DNA from: Lentisphaerota bacterium
Lineage (GTDB): Bacteria; Verrucomicrobiota; Kiritimatiellia; RFP12; UBA3636
Length of the DNA stretch: 8,479 nt
Direction of reading: 5' to 3'
NCBI GenBank assembly: GCA_012514445.1
Contig: JAAZAI010000173.1
Span: 1 to 8,479, forward strand
Positions 1 through 7,740 of the stretch are shown in pieces; the stretch's first letter is position 1; each line of letters opens with the position of its first letter. The notes under the pieces were generated by a model, which searched no databases, was not told the DNA's origin, and saw only the letters and a program-made list of their open reading frames with translations. Made by a program: the position numbers and the translations under genes.

Positions 1-982
1 ACCGCCGATCCCGTTTCCGGATCGATCGTGATCAGAGACCGGAACGGCAAGGTCCTGCAGACCCGGAAGTTCGATGTCGGCGCCCACGCCGGAAGCACGG
101 AGAAAATCCAGACCCCGATCGAATTCCCAGGCGACACGGTGCTCGTCCAATGCATGGTCGTCGTCCAATACACCGCTCGCGGCGCATCCCATTCCGACGA
201 GCAGATCGTGACGCTGCGCCAGTTGACGCCCGTCGCGAGCGGCGAGACCGCGACCCGGAAGGTTCGCTTCGAGCATCACGACAGCGACCTCTGGGTGATC
301 GCCAACGCCCATGTCGAACTTTGCATCGACCCGAAGCAGGGCGGCCGTGTGCTGGAATTCATCGATCGCGAGACGCTGACGAACCAGGTGAGAATCGACT
401 ACGACCTCCTGCCGACGCTGGCCAGCCTCGCGCACAGCTACGCCATCTGGTTCACACTCGACGGGAAAGGGAGGAACCTTCCCTGGTCCGTCATGCCGTC
501 GCCCCCCGGAAGCCTGCTGCTGAATGCGCCGGAGGAGATGCCCGTCTCCCTCCGGTGGACGGTGGATGCGACATCTCCGACGGCGACGCTCCATCTGCTC
601 GCCCGCAACCCCTCCCCCCCGGCAACGCGAGGTGCGATTCCAGATGCATCCCGAATATCGGCTTGGCGGCCGCGCGGAATCGGGCGAGGACATTCTGCTC
701 TTCCCGACGACGAATGGCGTCTTCAAGCTGCCCTTCTGGATCGATCTTGGCGAGCGTCCGGCCCCGGCGCTGTCGGAAGACTGGTGGGCCGTCGCCGACG
801 AGGGCGCCGGTCTGGAAATGCGCCAGACGTTCTCCGAGGGCTGGGATCCGCCCCGCATCTGGTTTGGCGGCGGATTCTACAACGTCGAAATGTCCCGACC
901 GCTTGTCGTCCCTCCCGGGGGCGACGCATCGGCCTGGCTGAACTGGACGATATCACACATCAACCGAAAGGAGACTCCATGA
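1..982 (+). CDS. 3' part of a carbohydrate-enzyme-like beta-sandwich protein, with apparent frameshift
   Basis: The gene enters from the left edge in frame 1 (reading TADPVSGSIVIRDRNGKV) and its true start is outside the window. Frame 1 is protein-like to about base 613 (ending LHLLARNPSP). After the C7 run at 614-620 the protein-like reading moves to frame 2 (QREVRFQMHPEYRLGG to HINRKETP) and stops at 980-982, while frame 1 becomes arginine-rich. Dropping one C gives a continuous 326-residue segment. The first 75 residues or so look like an Ig-like beta-sandwich. From about residue 95 (VELCIDPKQGGRVLEFID) it resembles the galactose-mutarotase-like supersandwich found in many sugar enzymes, ending with a strand pattern around PLVVPPGGDASAWLNW. 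Fold assignment is by impression only and no catalytic residues are recognised. It is either a frameshifted gene, a slippage-variable gene or a sequencing error. It overlaps the next gene by four bases. Confidence 0.6.
614..620 (+). other. C7 homopolymer tract at the apparent frameshift
   Basis: Seven consecutive C residues follow CCCCT. Removing one C joins the two protein-like frames of the gene covering 1-982 exactly (981 bases, 327 codons including stop). The tract is one of only two 7-base homopolymers I find in the window; the other is G7 at 1715-1721. Confidence 0.75.
967..973 (+). promoter_or_regulatory. Ribosome binding site of the secreted ConA-like gene
   Basis: AAAGGAG lies 5 bases before the ATG at 979, inside the end of the upstream gene. 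It fixes the start at 979 although frame 1 is open far upstream. It argues that the long frame-1 reading from base 1 to 1764 is not a single protein. Confidence 0.85.
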
Positions 983-1764
983 ACATCAATGCGATCTGTT
1001 TCGCAATGGCGGCCGCCGCGCTCATGCTCCAACCCCTCGACACCTGTGGCGCCACGGTCTCGACTCCGTACGTGAACACCTACAGCGCCCCGGAGAGCAC
1101 CAACGACTTCGCGCTGGGCGCCAGCCCAGCGAACAAGGCGAGCTACGTAACCTGGTCCCTGAGCGGGGGCAGGCACTACAACTTGTTGGACGGAGCGAAG
1201 GCAATATCGACATTGTACGGGTGGGCGACATTGGACTTCCAGGATCTCGGCGGCGTTGCCTCCGAAGCCCGCAACTTCGACATGCAAATCGCGATGCAGG
1301 CGAGAAGCACCGTTTCGACGACGACCAACTCCCCCGGCGGATTCCAAGGACTGTGCGCATTGGCCGGCGATGCCAACCTCGACAGCTACTACTACGCACG
1401 GGTCTATTTCACCAACGTCGTCGGCAACATCGTCATTTCGAAATTCGTCGGCGGCGTGGAGAGTCTTACCACGACGACCTCGACGACGATCACCTTCGAC
1501 CGCGCCAGAATCTACAACATGGAACTGGTCGGGGAATACGGGACAAGTTCCAATCCGGCATTGACCCTGACGTATCGTCTGTCCTACGGTTCCGAGACGA
1601 ACACCGCGACGCTCGTCGACCTGCAGCCGCTCATCGGCAATCGGTTCGGATACCGTTCCTGCAACAACAAGGGTTCGTGTCAAGTCTGGTGGGATGATTT
1701 CGCCGTCGAATCATGGGGGGGTCCGAGAAGCCGGAACCGTCGTGGTGGTCCGATAGTCTTTTAA
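979..1764 (+). CDS. Secreted concanavalin-A-like (LamG-type) fold protein
   Basis: The 261-residue protein starts MNINAICFAMAAAALMLQ, a Sec-type signal peptide with likely cleavage near residue 25 (DTCGA). The body is rich in Ser, Thr, Tyr and Gly and alternates like beta strands. Stretches such as DSYYYARVYFTNVVGNIV, YNMELVGEYG, LTLTYRLSY and the final WWDDFAVES match the usual rhythm of concanavalin-A-like lectin/glucanase domains, whose last strand often carries a D-D-F/V motif. No glycosidase catalytic motif is visible, so binding or structural roles are as likely as catalysis. The start overlaps the previous stop as ATGA, so translation is probably coupled. The tail after the domain (WGGPRSRNRRGGPIVF) does not look like the rest and follows a G7 run at 1715-1721, so the native C-terminus is uncertain. 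Its GC content is visibly lower than that of the transporter genes next door. The function is unknown. Confidence 0.75.
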   Translation: MNINAICFAMAAAALMLQPLDTCGATVSTPYVNTYSAPESTNDFALGASPANKASYVTWSLSGGRHYNLLDGAKAISTLYGWATLDFQDLGGVASEARNFDMQIAMQARSTVSTTTNSPGGFQGLCALAGDANLDSYYYARVYFTNVVGNIVISKFVGGVESLTTTTSTTITFDRARIYNMELVGEYGTSSNPALTLTYRLSYGSETNTATLVDLQPLIGNRFGYRSCNNKGSCQVWWDDFAVESWGGPRSRNRRGGPIVF

Positions 1765-1773
1765 TCTTTTTGT

Positions 1774-1802
1774 TTGAAATGCCTGTACGGACGTGCTAGA
1801 GT
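1774..1802 (+). promoter_or_regulatory. Sigma-70-type promoter of the TRAP operon
   Basis: TTGAAA at 1774-1779 and TAGAGT at 1797-1802 are separated by 17 bases, and TGC directly precedes the -10 element (extended -10). Transcription would start near 1809, about 28 bases before the dctP ATG. The region is AT-rich compared with its surroundings and lies just after the preceding stop codon. Assigned by consensus matching only. Confidence 0.6.
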
Positions 1803-1803
1803 A

Positions 1804-1821
1804 GTTTCTATTTACAGAAAC
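1804..1821 (+). promoter_or_regulatory. Operator-like inverted repeat at the TRAP operon start site
   Basis: GTTTCT (1804-1809) and AGAAAC (1816-1821) form a perfect 6-base dyad with a 6-base centre. It begins directly after the -10 box and covers the predicted start site, where a bound repressor would block transcription. Catabolic TRAP operons are commonly controlled by substrate-sensing repressors, but no such regulator gene is in the window, so the regulator is unidentified. A short RNA hairpin is the alternative. Confidence 0.4.
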
Positions 1822-1822
1822 A

Positions 1823-1829
1823 AAAGGAG
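1823..1829 (+). promoter_or_regulatory. Ribosome binding site deciding the dctP start
   Basis: AAAGGAG sits 7 bases before the ATG at 1837. The open frame also has an ATG at 1774, but that one lies in the promoter, has no comparable site, and would bury the signal peptide behind 21 extra residues. Confidence 0.9.
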
Positions 1830-1836
1830 TTTCGAC

Positions 1837-2847
1837 ATGAAGACGATCGCGCTCTTGTCAGCCTTGGCGACCGGTTTGCTGGTGGTGGCGGGTTGTGGTT
1901 CCGGTGAAACGGGCGGCGCGTCCGCAACGGGGGCGATCACCCTCAACTACGCGAACTTCCCGCCGGCCTCGACGTTCCCGTGCGTCCAGATGGAACGCTG
2001 GAAGGCGGAGGTCGAGAAGCGCACGGGCGGCCGCCTCAAGATCAACACGTATCCGGGCGGCACGCTGCTCGGCGCGAAGGACATCTTCGACGGGGTCATC
2101 GCCGGCACGGCCGACATCGGCAACTTCGCCATGAGCTACCAGCCGGGCCGCTTCCCGGTCTCCGAGGCGGTCGACCTGCCGCACTTCTTCCCGGACGCCA
2201 GGACGGCGAGCCTCGCGCTGGCCGATCTCCTGAAGGGACAACAGCCGGCGGAGTTCAAGGACGTCAAAGTCCTCACCGCCTTCACGTGCCCGCCCGCGGT
2301 CGTGATGACCGCGAAGCCCGTCGCAACCCTCGCCGATCTGAAGAACATGCCGCTGCGCTCCTCCGGCACCGGCGCCGAGGTGATGAAGGTGCTCGGCGCC
2401 ACGCCGGTGGCCATGCCCCAGTCCGACGTGCCGGACGCGCTTCAGAAGGGCATCGTCGGCGGCAACGTCTCGTCCGCCGAAGTGCTCAAGGACATGAACT
2501 ACGCGAGCTACTGCCCCTATGTGCTGAAGACGGACCTCTGCGTCGTGAGCTTCGCGGTGGTGATGAACCGGGCGAAGTACGAGGCGCTGCCGGAGGACGT
2601 GAAGCAGGTGCTCGACGATCTCTACCGCGAGCATGCGGCGTGGACGGGCGACTACGTGGACGGCCACGTCGCCGAGGCCGTCGCCTGGGCGGAGGCGAAC
2701 CACGCGCTCAAGGTGACCGCTCTCACCGCGGAGGACGCCGCGGCGCTGCGCGCGACGGCGGAACCGCTGATCCAGGGGTACGTGGCGCGCATGGCGGCGA
2801 AGGGGATCGACGGCCAGGCGGTGGTCGATTTCATCCGCGGAAGGTAG
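1837..2847 (+). CDS. dctP: TRAP transporter substrate-binding lipoprotein, DctP family
   Basis: This is the extracytoplasmic solute receptor of a tripartite ATP-independent periplasmic transporter; it captures substrate and hands it to the DctQ-DctM membrane unit. The 336-residue protein is of normal family size. Residues 1-20 form a lipoprotein signal peptide with lipobox VAGC, giving a lipidated Cys20 followed by Gly, Ser, Gly. Family landmarks are the early strand LNYANFPPAS (36-45), RWKAEVEKRTGGRLKIN (54-70), YPGGTLLG (72-79), GVIAGTADIG (86-95), the hinge LADLKNMPLRSSG (165-177) with Arg174 at the place of the arginine that usually grips the substrate carboxylate, and VPDALQKGIVGGN (198-210). 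The substrate is probably an organic acid or sugar acid; its identity cannot be read from the sequence. It is the first gene of the operon, 6 bases before dctQ. Confidence 0.93.
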   Translation: MKTIALLSALATGLLVVAGCGSGETGGASATGAITLNYANFPPASTFPCVQMERWKAEVEKRTGGRLKINTYPGGTLLGAKDIFDGVIAGTADIGNFAMSYQPGRFPVSEAVDLPHFFPDARTASLALADLLKGQQPAEFKDVKVLTAFTCPPAVVMTAKPVATLADLKNMPLRSSGTGAEVMKVLGATPVAMPQSDVPDALQKGIVGGNVSSAEVLKDMNYASYCPYVLKTDLCVVSFAVVMNRAKYEALPEDVKQVLDDLYREHAAWTGDYVDGHVAEAVAWAEANHALKVTALTAEDAAALRATAEPLIQGYVARMAAKGIDGQAVVDFIRGR

Positions 2848-2853
2848 GGGGCG

Positions 2854-3411
2854 ATGCACATCCGGCTTGTCAACGTGGAGCGCGCGCTCTGCGGTCTGGG
2901 CATGGGCGCGGCCTGCGCGCTGCTCGTCCTGCTCGTGCTGATCTCGGGCCTGAACGTGGCCTGCCGCGTGGCTGGGCATCCGATCGGGTCGACCTACGAG
3001 ATTTCCGGCTATCTGGGCGCGGTGATGGCGGCGCTGGCGCTGGCCGAGACGCAGCGACGGCGCGGCCATGTCGAACTCGACATGTTCACACGCAGGTACC
3101 CGGCATCGGCGCAGCGCCGCATCGGCGCCTTCAACGTGCTGGCCGGCGCGGTGCTCGTCCTGCTGGTCGCGTTGCAGATCGCGGCGCGCGCCCGCGCGCT
3201 GCTGGCGGCCGGCGAAGTGTCCGAGACGCTGAAGCTGCCGTATCCGTGGCTGATGTTCGGCGTCGCGGCCGGGCTCGTGCTGCTGGCGGCCTCCTTCATC
3301 ACCGACTTCGTGCTCATGGCGATGGGTCTGGGCAACCTCGACGCCGCGGGCAAGGACGCGCTCAAGCGGGCGGGCACCGTGAACAGCATCCGCGGGGAGA
3401 TCGAGAAATGA
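2854..3411 (+). CDS. dctQ: TRAP transporter small permease, DctQ family
   Basis: This is the small membrane subunit that bridges the receptor and the large DctM permease. The 185-residue protein has four predicted membrane segments near residues 15-37, 49-66, 90-110 and 130-155. It carries the family signatures RRRGHVELDMF (68-78), after the second segment, and a conserved-looking stretch before the last segment, SETLKLPYPWLMF (123-135). The tail after residue 160 is charged and probably cytoplasmic. It starts 6 bases after the dctP stop with a modest purine-rich site (AGGGGG) right before the ATG. Its stop overlaps the dctM start as ATGA. The order P-Q-M is standard for TRAP operons. Confidence 0.92.
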   Translation: MHIRLVNVERALCGLGMGAACALLVLLVLISGLNVACRVAGHPIGSTYEISGYLGAVMAALALAETQRRRGHVELDMFTRRYPASAQRRIGAFNVLAGAVLVLLVALQIAARARALLAAGEVSETLKLPYPWLMFGVAAGLVLLAASFITDFVLMAMGLGNLDAAGKDALKRAGTVNSIRGEIEK

Positions 3412-4730
3412 TGGATCCGGGACTGATCGGCCTGCTGGGCGTTGCGGGGATGCTGGCGCTGATCCTGCTCGGCGGGATGTCGCCGGGGCTCGCGATGCTT
3501 CTGGCGGGCTTCTGCGGGATGGCGGCGCTGAATCCGCCGGCCACGTTCGCCGCGCTGGTGAACGGCACGACGGGCCCCGAGGTGTGGGGCGTCTTCTCGA
3601 ACTACGGCTTCACGGTGATACCGCTTTTCGTGCTGCTGGGCGAGGTGATCTTCCACGCGGGGTACAGCGACCGGCTGTTCCACGCGGCCGAGGCGTGGTT
3701 CGGACACCGGCGCGGCGGTTTGGCCGTCACGACGATCCTGGCCTCCGCCGGGTTCTCCTCCATCTGCGGATCGAACACGGCGACGGCGGCGACGATGAGC
3801 GCGGTGGCGCTCGAGCCGATGACCCGCGCCGGCTACCACCCCGAGGTGAAATGCGGCAGCATCGCGGCTGGCTCCACGCTGGGCGCCATGATCCCGCCGA
3901 GCATCGTGCTCGTCGTCTACGGACTCTACACGGGCACGAGCATCGGCAAGCTCTTCGCGGGGAGCCTCGTGCCCGGACTCATGCTGACGCTGTGCTTCGC
4001 GCTGACGGTGGGGGTCGTCGTCCGCATCCATCCGGACTGGGCTCCGGCGGTGCCGCGCGGGACGCGGGCGCAGCGGCTGGCCTCGCTGCCGGCGGTGCTG
4101 GAGGTGGCGACGCTCTTCGGCGTGATCATGGCGGCGATGTTCTCCGGGCTGGTGACGCCCACGGAGGCGGCGGGGTTCGGCGCGCTGCTGGCGATCGTCG
4201 GCTGCGCCCTCCGCGGCAAGCTGCCGCCGTCCCTGCTGCTCAAGTCGCTCAAGGCGACGATGCGCATCTCGGCGATGGTGTTCCTCATCCTGGCCGGCGC
4301 GACGGTCTTCGGGCGCTTCATGGTGCTCACGCGTCTGCCGTTCCTGCTGGCCGAGTGGGTGGTGCGGATGCAGTTCGCGCCCTGGATGGTGCTGGCGCTG
4401 ATGATGGCGTGCTACTTCGTCGGCGGCTGCGTGATGGACGCGCTGGCGTTTCTGCTGATTTCGCTGCCGCTCTTCGAGCCGGTCGTCGCCGGCCTGGGCT
4501 ACGACGCGGTGTGGTTCGGGCAGACGATCTGCCTCGTGACGACGCTCGGGGCGATCACGCCGCCGATCGGCGTCTCGTGCTTCGTCGTCAACGGCCTGTG
4601 TCCGGACGCCACCGCCGCGCAGGTCTTCCGGGGCGCGGTGCGCTTCCTGCCGGCGTACTTCATCGTGTATCTGCTCCTCAACCTCTTCCCGGAAGCGATG
4701 GTGGGCGCGCTGGCCGGGTTTGTGAAATGA
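3408..4730 (+). CDS. dctM: TRAP transporter large permease, DctM family
   Basis: This is the large membrane subunit that moves substrate across the inner membrane using a sodium or proton gradient. The 440-residue protein is of typical length and hydrophobic throughout, consistent with a dozen or so membrane segments. Family motifs are GSNTATAATMSAVALEPM (121-138), GSIAAGSTLGAMIPPS (150-165), GLVTPTEAAGFGA (247-259) and the late TTLGAITPPIGVSCFVVNG (378-396). The two Gly- and Pro-rich IPP/TPP hairpins correspond to the paired re-entrant loops of the elevator-type core. The ATG at 3408 is preceded by GGGGAGA at 3394-3400 with good spacing; an adjacent in-frame ATG at 3411 would remove one residue only. 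The gene overlaps the dctQ stop and is the last of the operon. The large palindrome begins at its stop codon. Confidence 0.95.
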   Translation: MMDPGLIGLLGVAGMLALILLGGMSPGLAMLLAGFCGMAALNPPATFAALVNGTTGPEVWGVFSNYGFTVIPLFVLLGEVIFHAGYSDRLFHAAEAWFGHRRGGLAVTTILASAGFSSICGSNTATAATMSAVALEPMTRAGYHPEVKCGSIAAGSTLGAMIPPSIVLVVYGLYTGTSIGKLFAGSLVPGLMLTLCFALTVGVVVRIHPDWAPAVPRGTRAQRLASLPAVLEVATLFGVIMAAMFSGLVTPTEAAGFGALLAIVGCALRGKLPPSLLLKSLKATMRISAMVFLILAGATVFGRFMVLTRLPFLLAEWVVRMQFAPWMVLALMMACYFVGGCVMDALAFLLISLPLFEPVVAGLGYDAVWFGQTICLVTTLGAITPPIGVSCFVVNGLCPDATAAQVFRGAVRFLPAYFIVYLLLNLFPEAMVGALAGFVK

Positions 4731-4861
4731 GTGAGTAGTGAGAAGAGCGAAGTGAGTAGTTCCGGCTGGGGGCACCCCAGACCCCGTTTACTCCAGTCCT
4801 ACCGGGGCCTGGGGCAGAGCCCCAGCGGAAACTGCTCACTACAAACTACTCTCCACTCACT
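4730..4861. repeat. 132-bp imperfect palindrome after the TRAP operon
   Basis: Bases 4751-4786 pair almost fully with 4803-4840, leaving a 16-base loop at 4787-4802. The pairing continues with some mismatches between 4730-4742 and 4849-4861. The core is GC-rich (ACCCCAGACCCCG against CGGGGCCTGGGGC). The outer arms are built from AGTGAGTAGT, which also occurs as a perfect direct repeat at 4730-4739 and 4751-4760. It begins at the last base of the dctM stop codon. It could end TRAP transcription as a very strong hairpin, although no U-run follows. It could also be one copy of a dispersed palindromic or MITE-like element. No open reading frame or transposase is inside. Confidence 0.75.
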
Positions 4862-4866
4862 GGAAG

Positions 4867-4936
4867 CGGTCAGGCGACGGGGCCGAACTCAGTCTGCTTA
4901 AGCTGGCTCTCCTTCATCTTCTCCGTCGCCTGACCG
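4867..4936. repeat. 14-bp perfect inverted repeat with 42-base centre
   Basis: CGGTCAGGCGACGG at 4867-4880 is the exact reverse complement of CCGTCGCCTGACCG at 4923-4936. It lies between the large palindrome and the promoter of the FHA regulator. The arms are 56 bases apart, so a DNA loop or a pair of regulator sites fits as well as an RNA hairpin. Enhancer-binding proteins often use paired upstream sites, so autoregulation by the downstream gene is possible but unproven. Confidence 0.6.
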
Positions 4937-4945
4937 ATTTCGGCG

Positions 4946-4959
4946 GGAATGCCGCTTGC
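4946..4959 (+). promoter_or_regulatory. Sigma-54-like -24/-12 match upstream of the FHA regulator
   Basis: GGAATG-N4-TTGC keeps the GG and GC dinucleotides at the correct 10-base separation and matches the GGCACG-N4-TTGC core at 8 of 10 positions. It overlaps the -35 hexamer of the sigma-70-like promoter at 4956. If real, the downstream gene could activate itself. Degenerate matches of this kind occur by chance. Confidence 0.25.
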
Positions 4960-4985
4960 CCGGAGGGGGCGCCAGCGGCTATACT
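4956..4985 (+). promoter_or_regulatory. Sigma-70-type promoter of the FHA regulator operon
   Basis: TTGCCC at 4956-4961 and TATACT at 4980-4985 are separated by 18 bases. The predicted start falls at about 4992-4993, exactly at the ATG, which would make the message leaderless. The only Shine-Dalgarno-like bases before the ATG are AGGA at 4986-4989, which are only 3 bases away and probably too close to function. Confidence 0.5.
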
Positions 4986-4992
4986 AGGACGC

Positions 4993-6360
<1,368 letters not shown>

Positions 6361-6369
6361 GAGCGGCCG

Positions 6370-6876
6370 ATGGCGTTGCTTCGCAGGCTTCAAGGCTGGC
6401 TGCTGCGGGGGCGGGGTCGTGACTCCGCCTCCGGCGACGGCGCGGCCGCGCCGACCGAGGCCGAGCGGACCGGGCTGTGGGGCGAGGGCGTGGCCGCGAC
6501 GACGCTCGAAGCCGAGGGCTACCGCATTCTCGGCCGGCGCGTCCGCGTCGGGCGCGACGAGCTCGACCTCGTCGCGACGCACGGTCGCGATGGACCGCGG
6601 CAGCTCGTCTTCGTCGAAGTGAAGACGCGCGCGTCCGACGCCTTCGGCGGCGGCCGCGCGGCGGTCGACCAGCGCAAGCGCCACGCGCTCTGCCGCGCGG
6701 CGGCGCGCTACCTCCGGAGGATGCCCAGGACGCCCTTCCGCTTCGACGTCGTCGAGGTGGTGGGGACGATCGAGGGCGCGCATCCGCCGCGGGTGCGGCA
6801 TTTCGAAAACGCGTTTCCGATGGAGCTGCGGTTCCTGCACCCCGCGCTCCACCGCATCCCAAGGTCCAGACCCTAG
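6370..6876 (+). CDS. yraN: YraN/UPF0102 family nuclease-fold protein
   Basis: The 168-residue protein belongs to the YraN (UPF0102) family of small proteins with a restriction-endonuclease-like fold, whose cellular role is poorly defined and usually linked to DNA processing. Signatures are GLWGEGVAATTLEAEGYRIL (35-54), RDELDLVA (62-69), standing where most members have GEIDLIA, and LVFVEVKTR (79-87), giving the Asp66...Glu83-x-Lys85 pattern of a PD-(D/E)XK metal site. QRKRHALCRAAARYL (101-115) and FRFDVVEV (123-130) also fit. About 30 extra N-terminal residues, rich in Arg, Gly and Ala, make it longer than the usual 120 or so. The AGGAG site at 6359-6363 overlaps the stop codon of the FHA regulator, so the two are probably translated from one message. 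Confidence 0.9.
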   Translation: MALLRRLQGWLLRGRGRDSASGDGAAAPTEAERTGLWGEGVAATTLEAEGYRILGRRVRVGRDELDLVATHGRDGPRQLVFVEVKTRASDAFGGGRAAVDQRKRHALCRAAARYLRRMPRTPFRFDVVEVVGTIEGAHPPRVRHFENAFPMELRFLHPALHRIPRSRP

Positions 6877-6889
6877 CCAGGAGCCCCCC

Positions 6890-7723
6890 ATGTTCTACAT
6901 CGGTTGCCATCTCTCCGCCGCGGAAGGTTTCGCCGCCATGGGGCGCGACGCCCTCGCCGTCGGCGCGAACGTGTTCCAGTTCTTCACCCGCAACCCGCGC
7001 GGCGGCGCGGCGAAGGACATCGTCCCCGCCGACGTGGCGGCCTATCGGGCGATGGCGGAGGCGCACGGCTTCGGGACGATGCTCGCGCACGCCTCGTACA
7101 CGATCAACCCGTGCTCCGCCACGCCGCGCACGCGGGAGTTCGCGCTCGAGACGATGGCCGACGACCTCGTGCGACTCGAGAACCTGCCCGGCAGCTACTA
7201 CAACTTCCATCCCGGCAGCCATGTGGGGCAGGGGATCGGCCGGGGCATCGAGCTGATCGTCGAAACGCTCGACGCGATCATGACGACGGATCAGCGCACG
7301 ACCGTGCTGCTCGAGACGATGTCCGGCAAGGGCTCCGAGGTCGGCTCGCGCTTCGAGGAGCTGCGGCGCATCATGGACGGTGCCAGGCTCGGCGACCGCC
7401 TGGGCGTCTGCCTCGACACGTGCCACATCTCGGATGCGGGGTACGACGTGGCAGGCGACCTCGACGACGTGCTGGCGACGTTCGACCGCGTCGTCGGGCT
7501 GGATCGGCTCAAGGCGATCCATCTCAACGACAGCAAGAATCCGCTGGGCGCGCACAAGGACCGCCACGCCAAGATTGGGGAGGGGACGCTGGGCACCGCG
7601 CTGCTCGCCAGGGTGATCAACCATCCGCAGTTGCGCGACTTGCCGTTCTATTTGGAGACGCCCAACGAACTCGACGGCTATGCCGCCGAGATCGCGCTGC
7701 TCAAGTCCCTGCGCAAGCAGTAG
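6890..7723 (+). CDS. nfo: Endonuclease IV (AP endonuclease, Nfo)
   Basis: The enzyme cuts DNA 5' to abasic sites and removes blocked 3' ends in base excision repair, using three zinc ions in a TIM barrel. The 277-residue length is typical. The complete set of expected metal ligands is visible: His67, His107 (in NFHPGSH), Glu142 (LLETMSG), Asp176 and His179 (CLDTCHI), His211 (AIHLNDSK), Asp224 and His226 (KDRHAKIGEG) and Glu256 (YLETPNE). Spacings match the E. coli enzyme. The start is supported by AGGAG at 6879-6883, 6 bases before the ATG, and lies 13 bases after the yraN stop. It is probably the last gene of the operon begun by the FHA regulator. No terminator is obvious after it. Confidence 0.96.
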   Translation: MFYIGCHLSAAEGFAAMGRDALAVGANVFQFFTRNPRGGAAKDIVPADVAAYRAMAEAHGFGTMLAHASYTINPCSATPRTREFALETMADDLVRLENLPGSYYNFHPGSHVGQGIGRGIELIVETLDAIMTTDQRTTVLLETMSGKGSEVGSRFEELRRIMDGARLGDRLGVCLDTCHISDAGYDVAGDLDDVLATFDRVVGLDRLKAIHLNDSKNPLGAHKDRHAKIGEGTLGTALLARVINHPQLRDLPFYLETPNELDGYAAEIALLKSLRKQ

Positions 7724-7740
7724 TCGACGCATCCCTCTTT

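Noticed and set aside
28..1764. A single 578-residue protein in frame 1
   Set aside because: The stretch encoded by 621-978 in this frame is arginine-rich and unlike a protein, while frame 2 is protein-like there. A strong ribosome binding site and signal peptide begin a new gene at 979.
1721..1775. Intrinsic terminator between the ConA-like gene and the TRAP operon
   Set aside because: The region is T-rich at 1757-1775, but only a weak, imperfect stem (GGTCC with GGAACC) precedes it, and it is within the coding tail.
1774..1836. Start of the TRAP receptor at 1774
   Set aside because: It would place 21 residues before a lipoprotein signal peptide and overlaps the promoter; AAAGGAG points to 1837.
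1980..3407. Long N-terminal extension of the DctM frame
   Set aside because: It lies antiphase to dctP and dctQ and is Gly/Arg-rich low-complexity translation, a by-product of high GC content.
3009..4775. Long minus-strand open frames opposite dctM and opposite 4993-6891
   Set aside because: They are His/Arg/Asp-rich mirror readings of GC-rich genes with clear products on the + strand.
4730..4861. Ordinary intrinsic terminator
   Set aside because: The hairpin is far longer than usual and no T-run follows either the core or the outer arm. Termination remains possible, but the element is better listed as a repeat.
4870..4917. Minus-strand 15-residue reading MKESQLKQTEFGPVA, inside a 35-codon open stretch
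   Set aside because: It looks peptide-like, but it is very short, falls within the inverted repeat, and its purine-rich site is only 3 bases from the ATG. I cannot support it as a gene.
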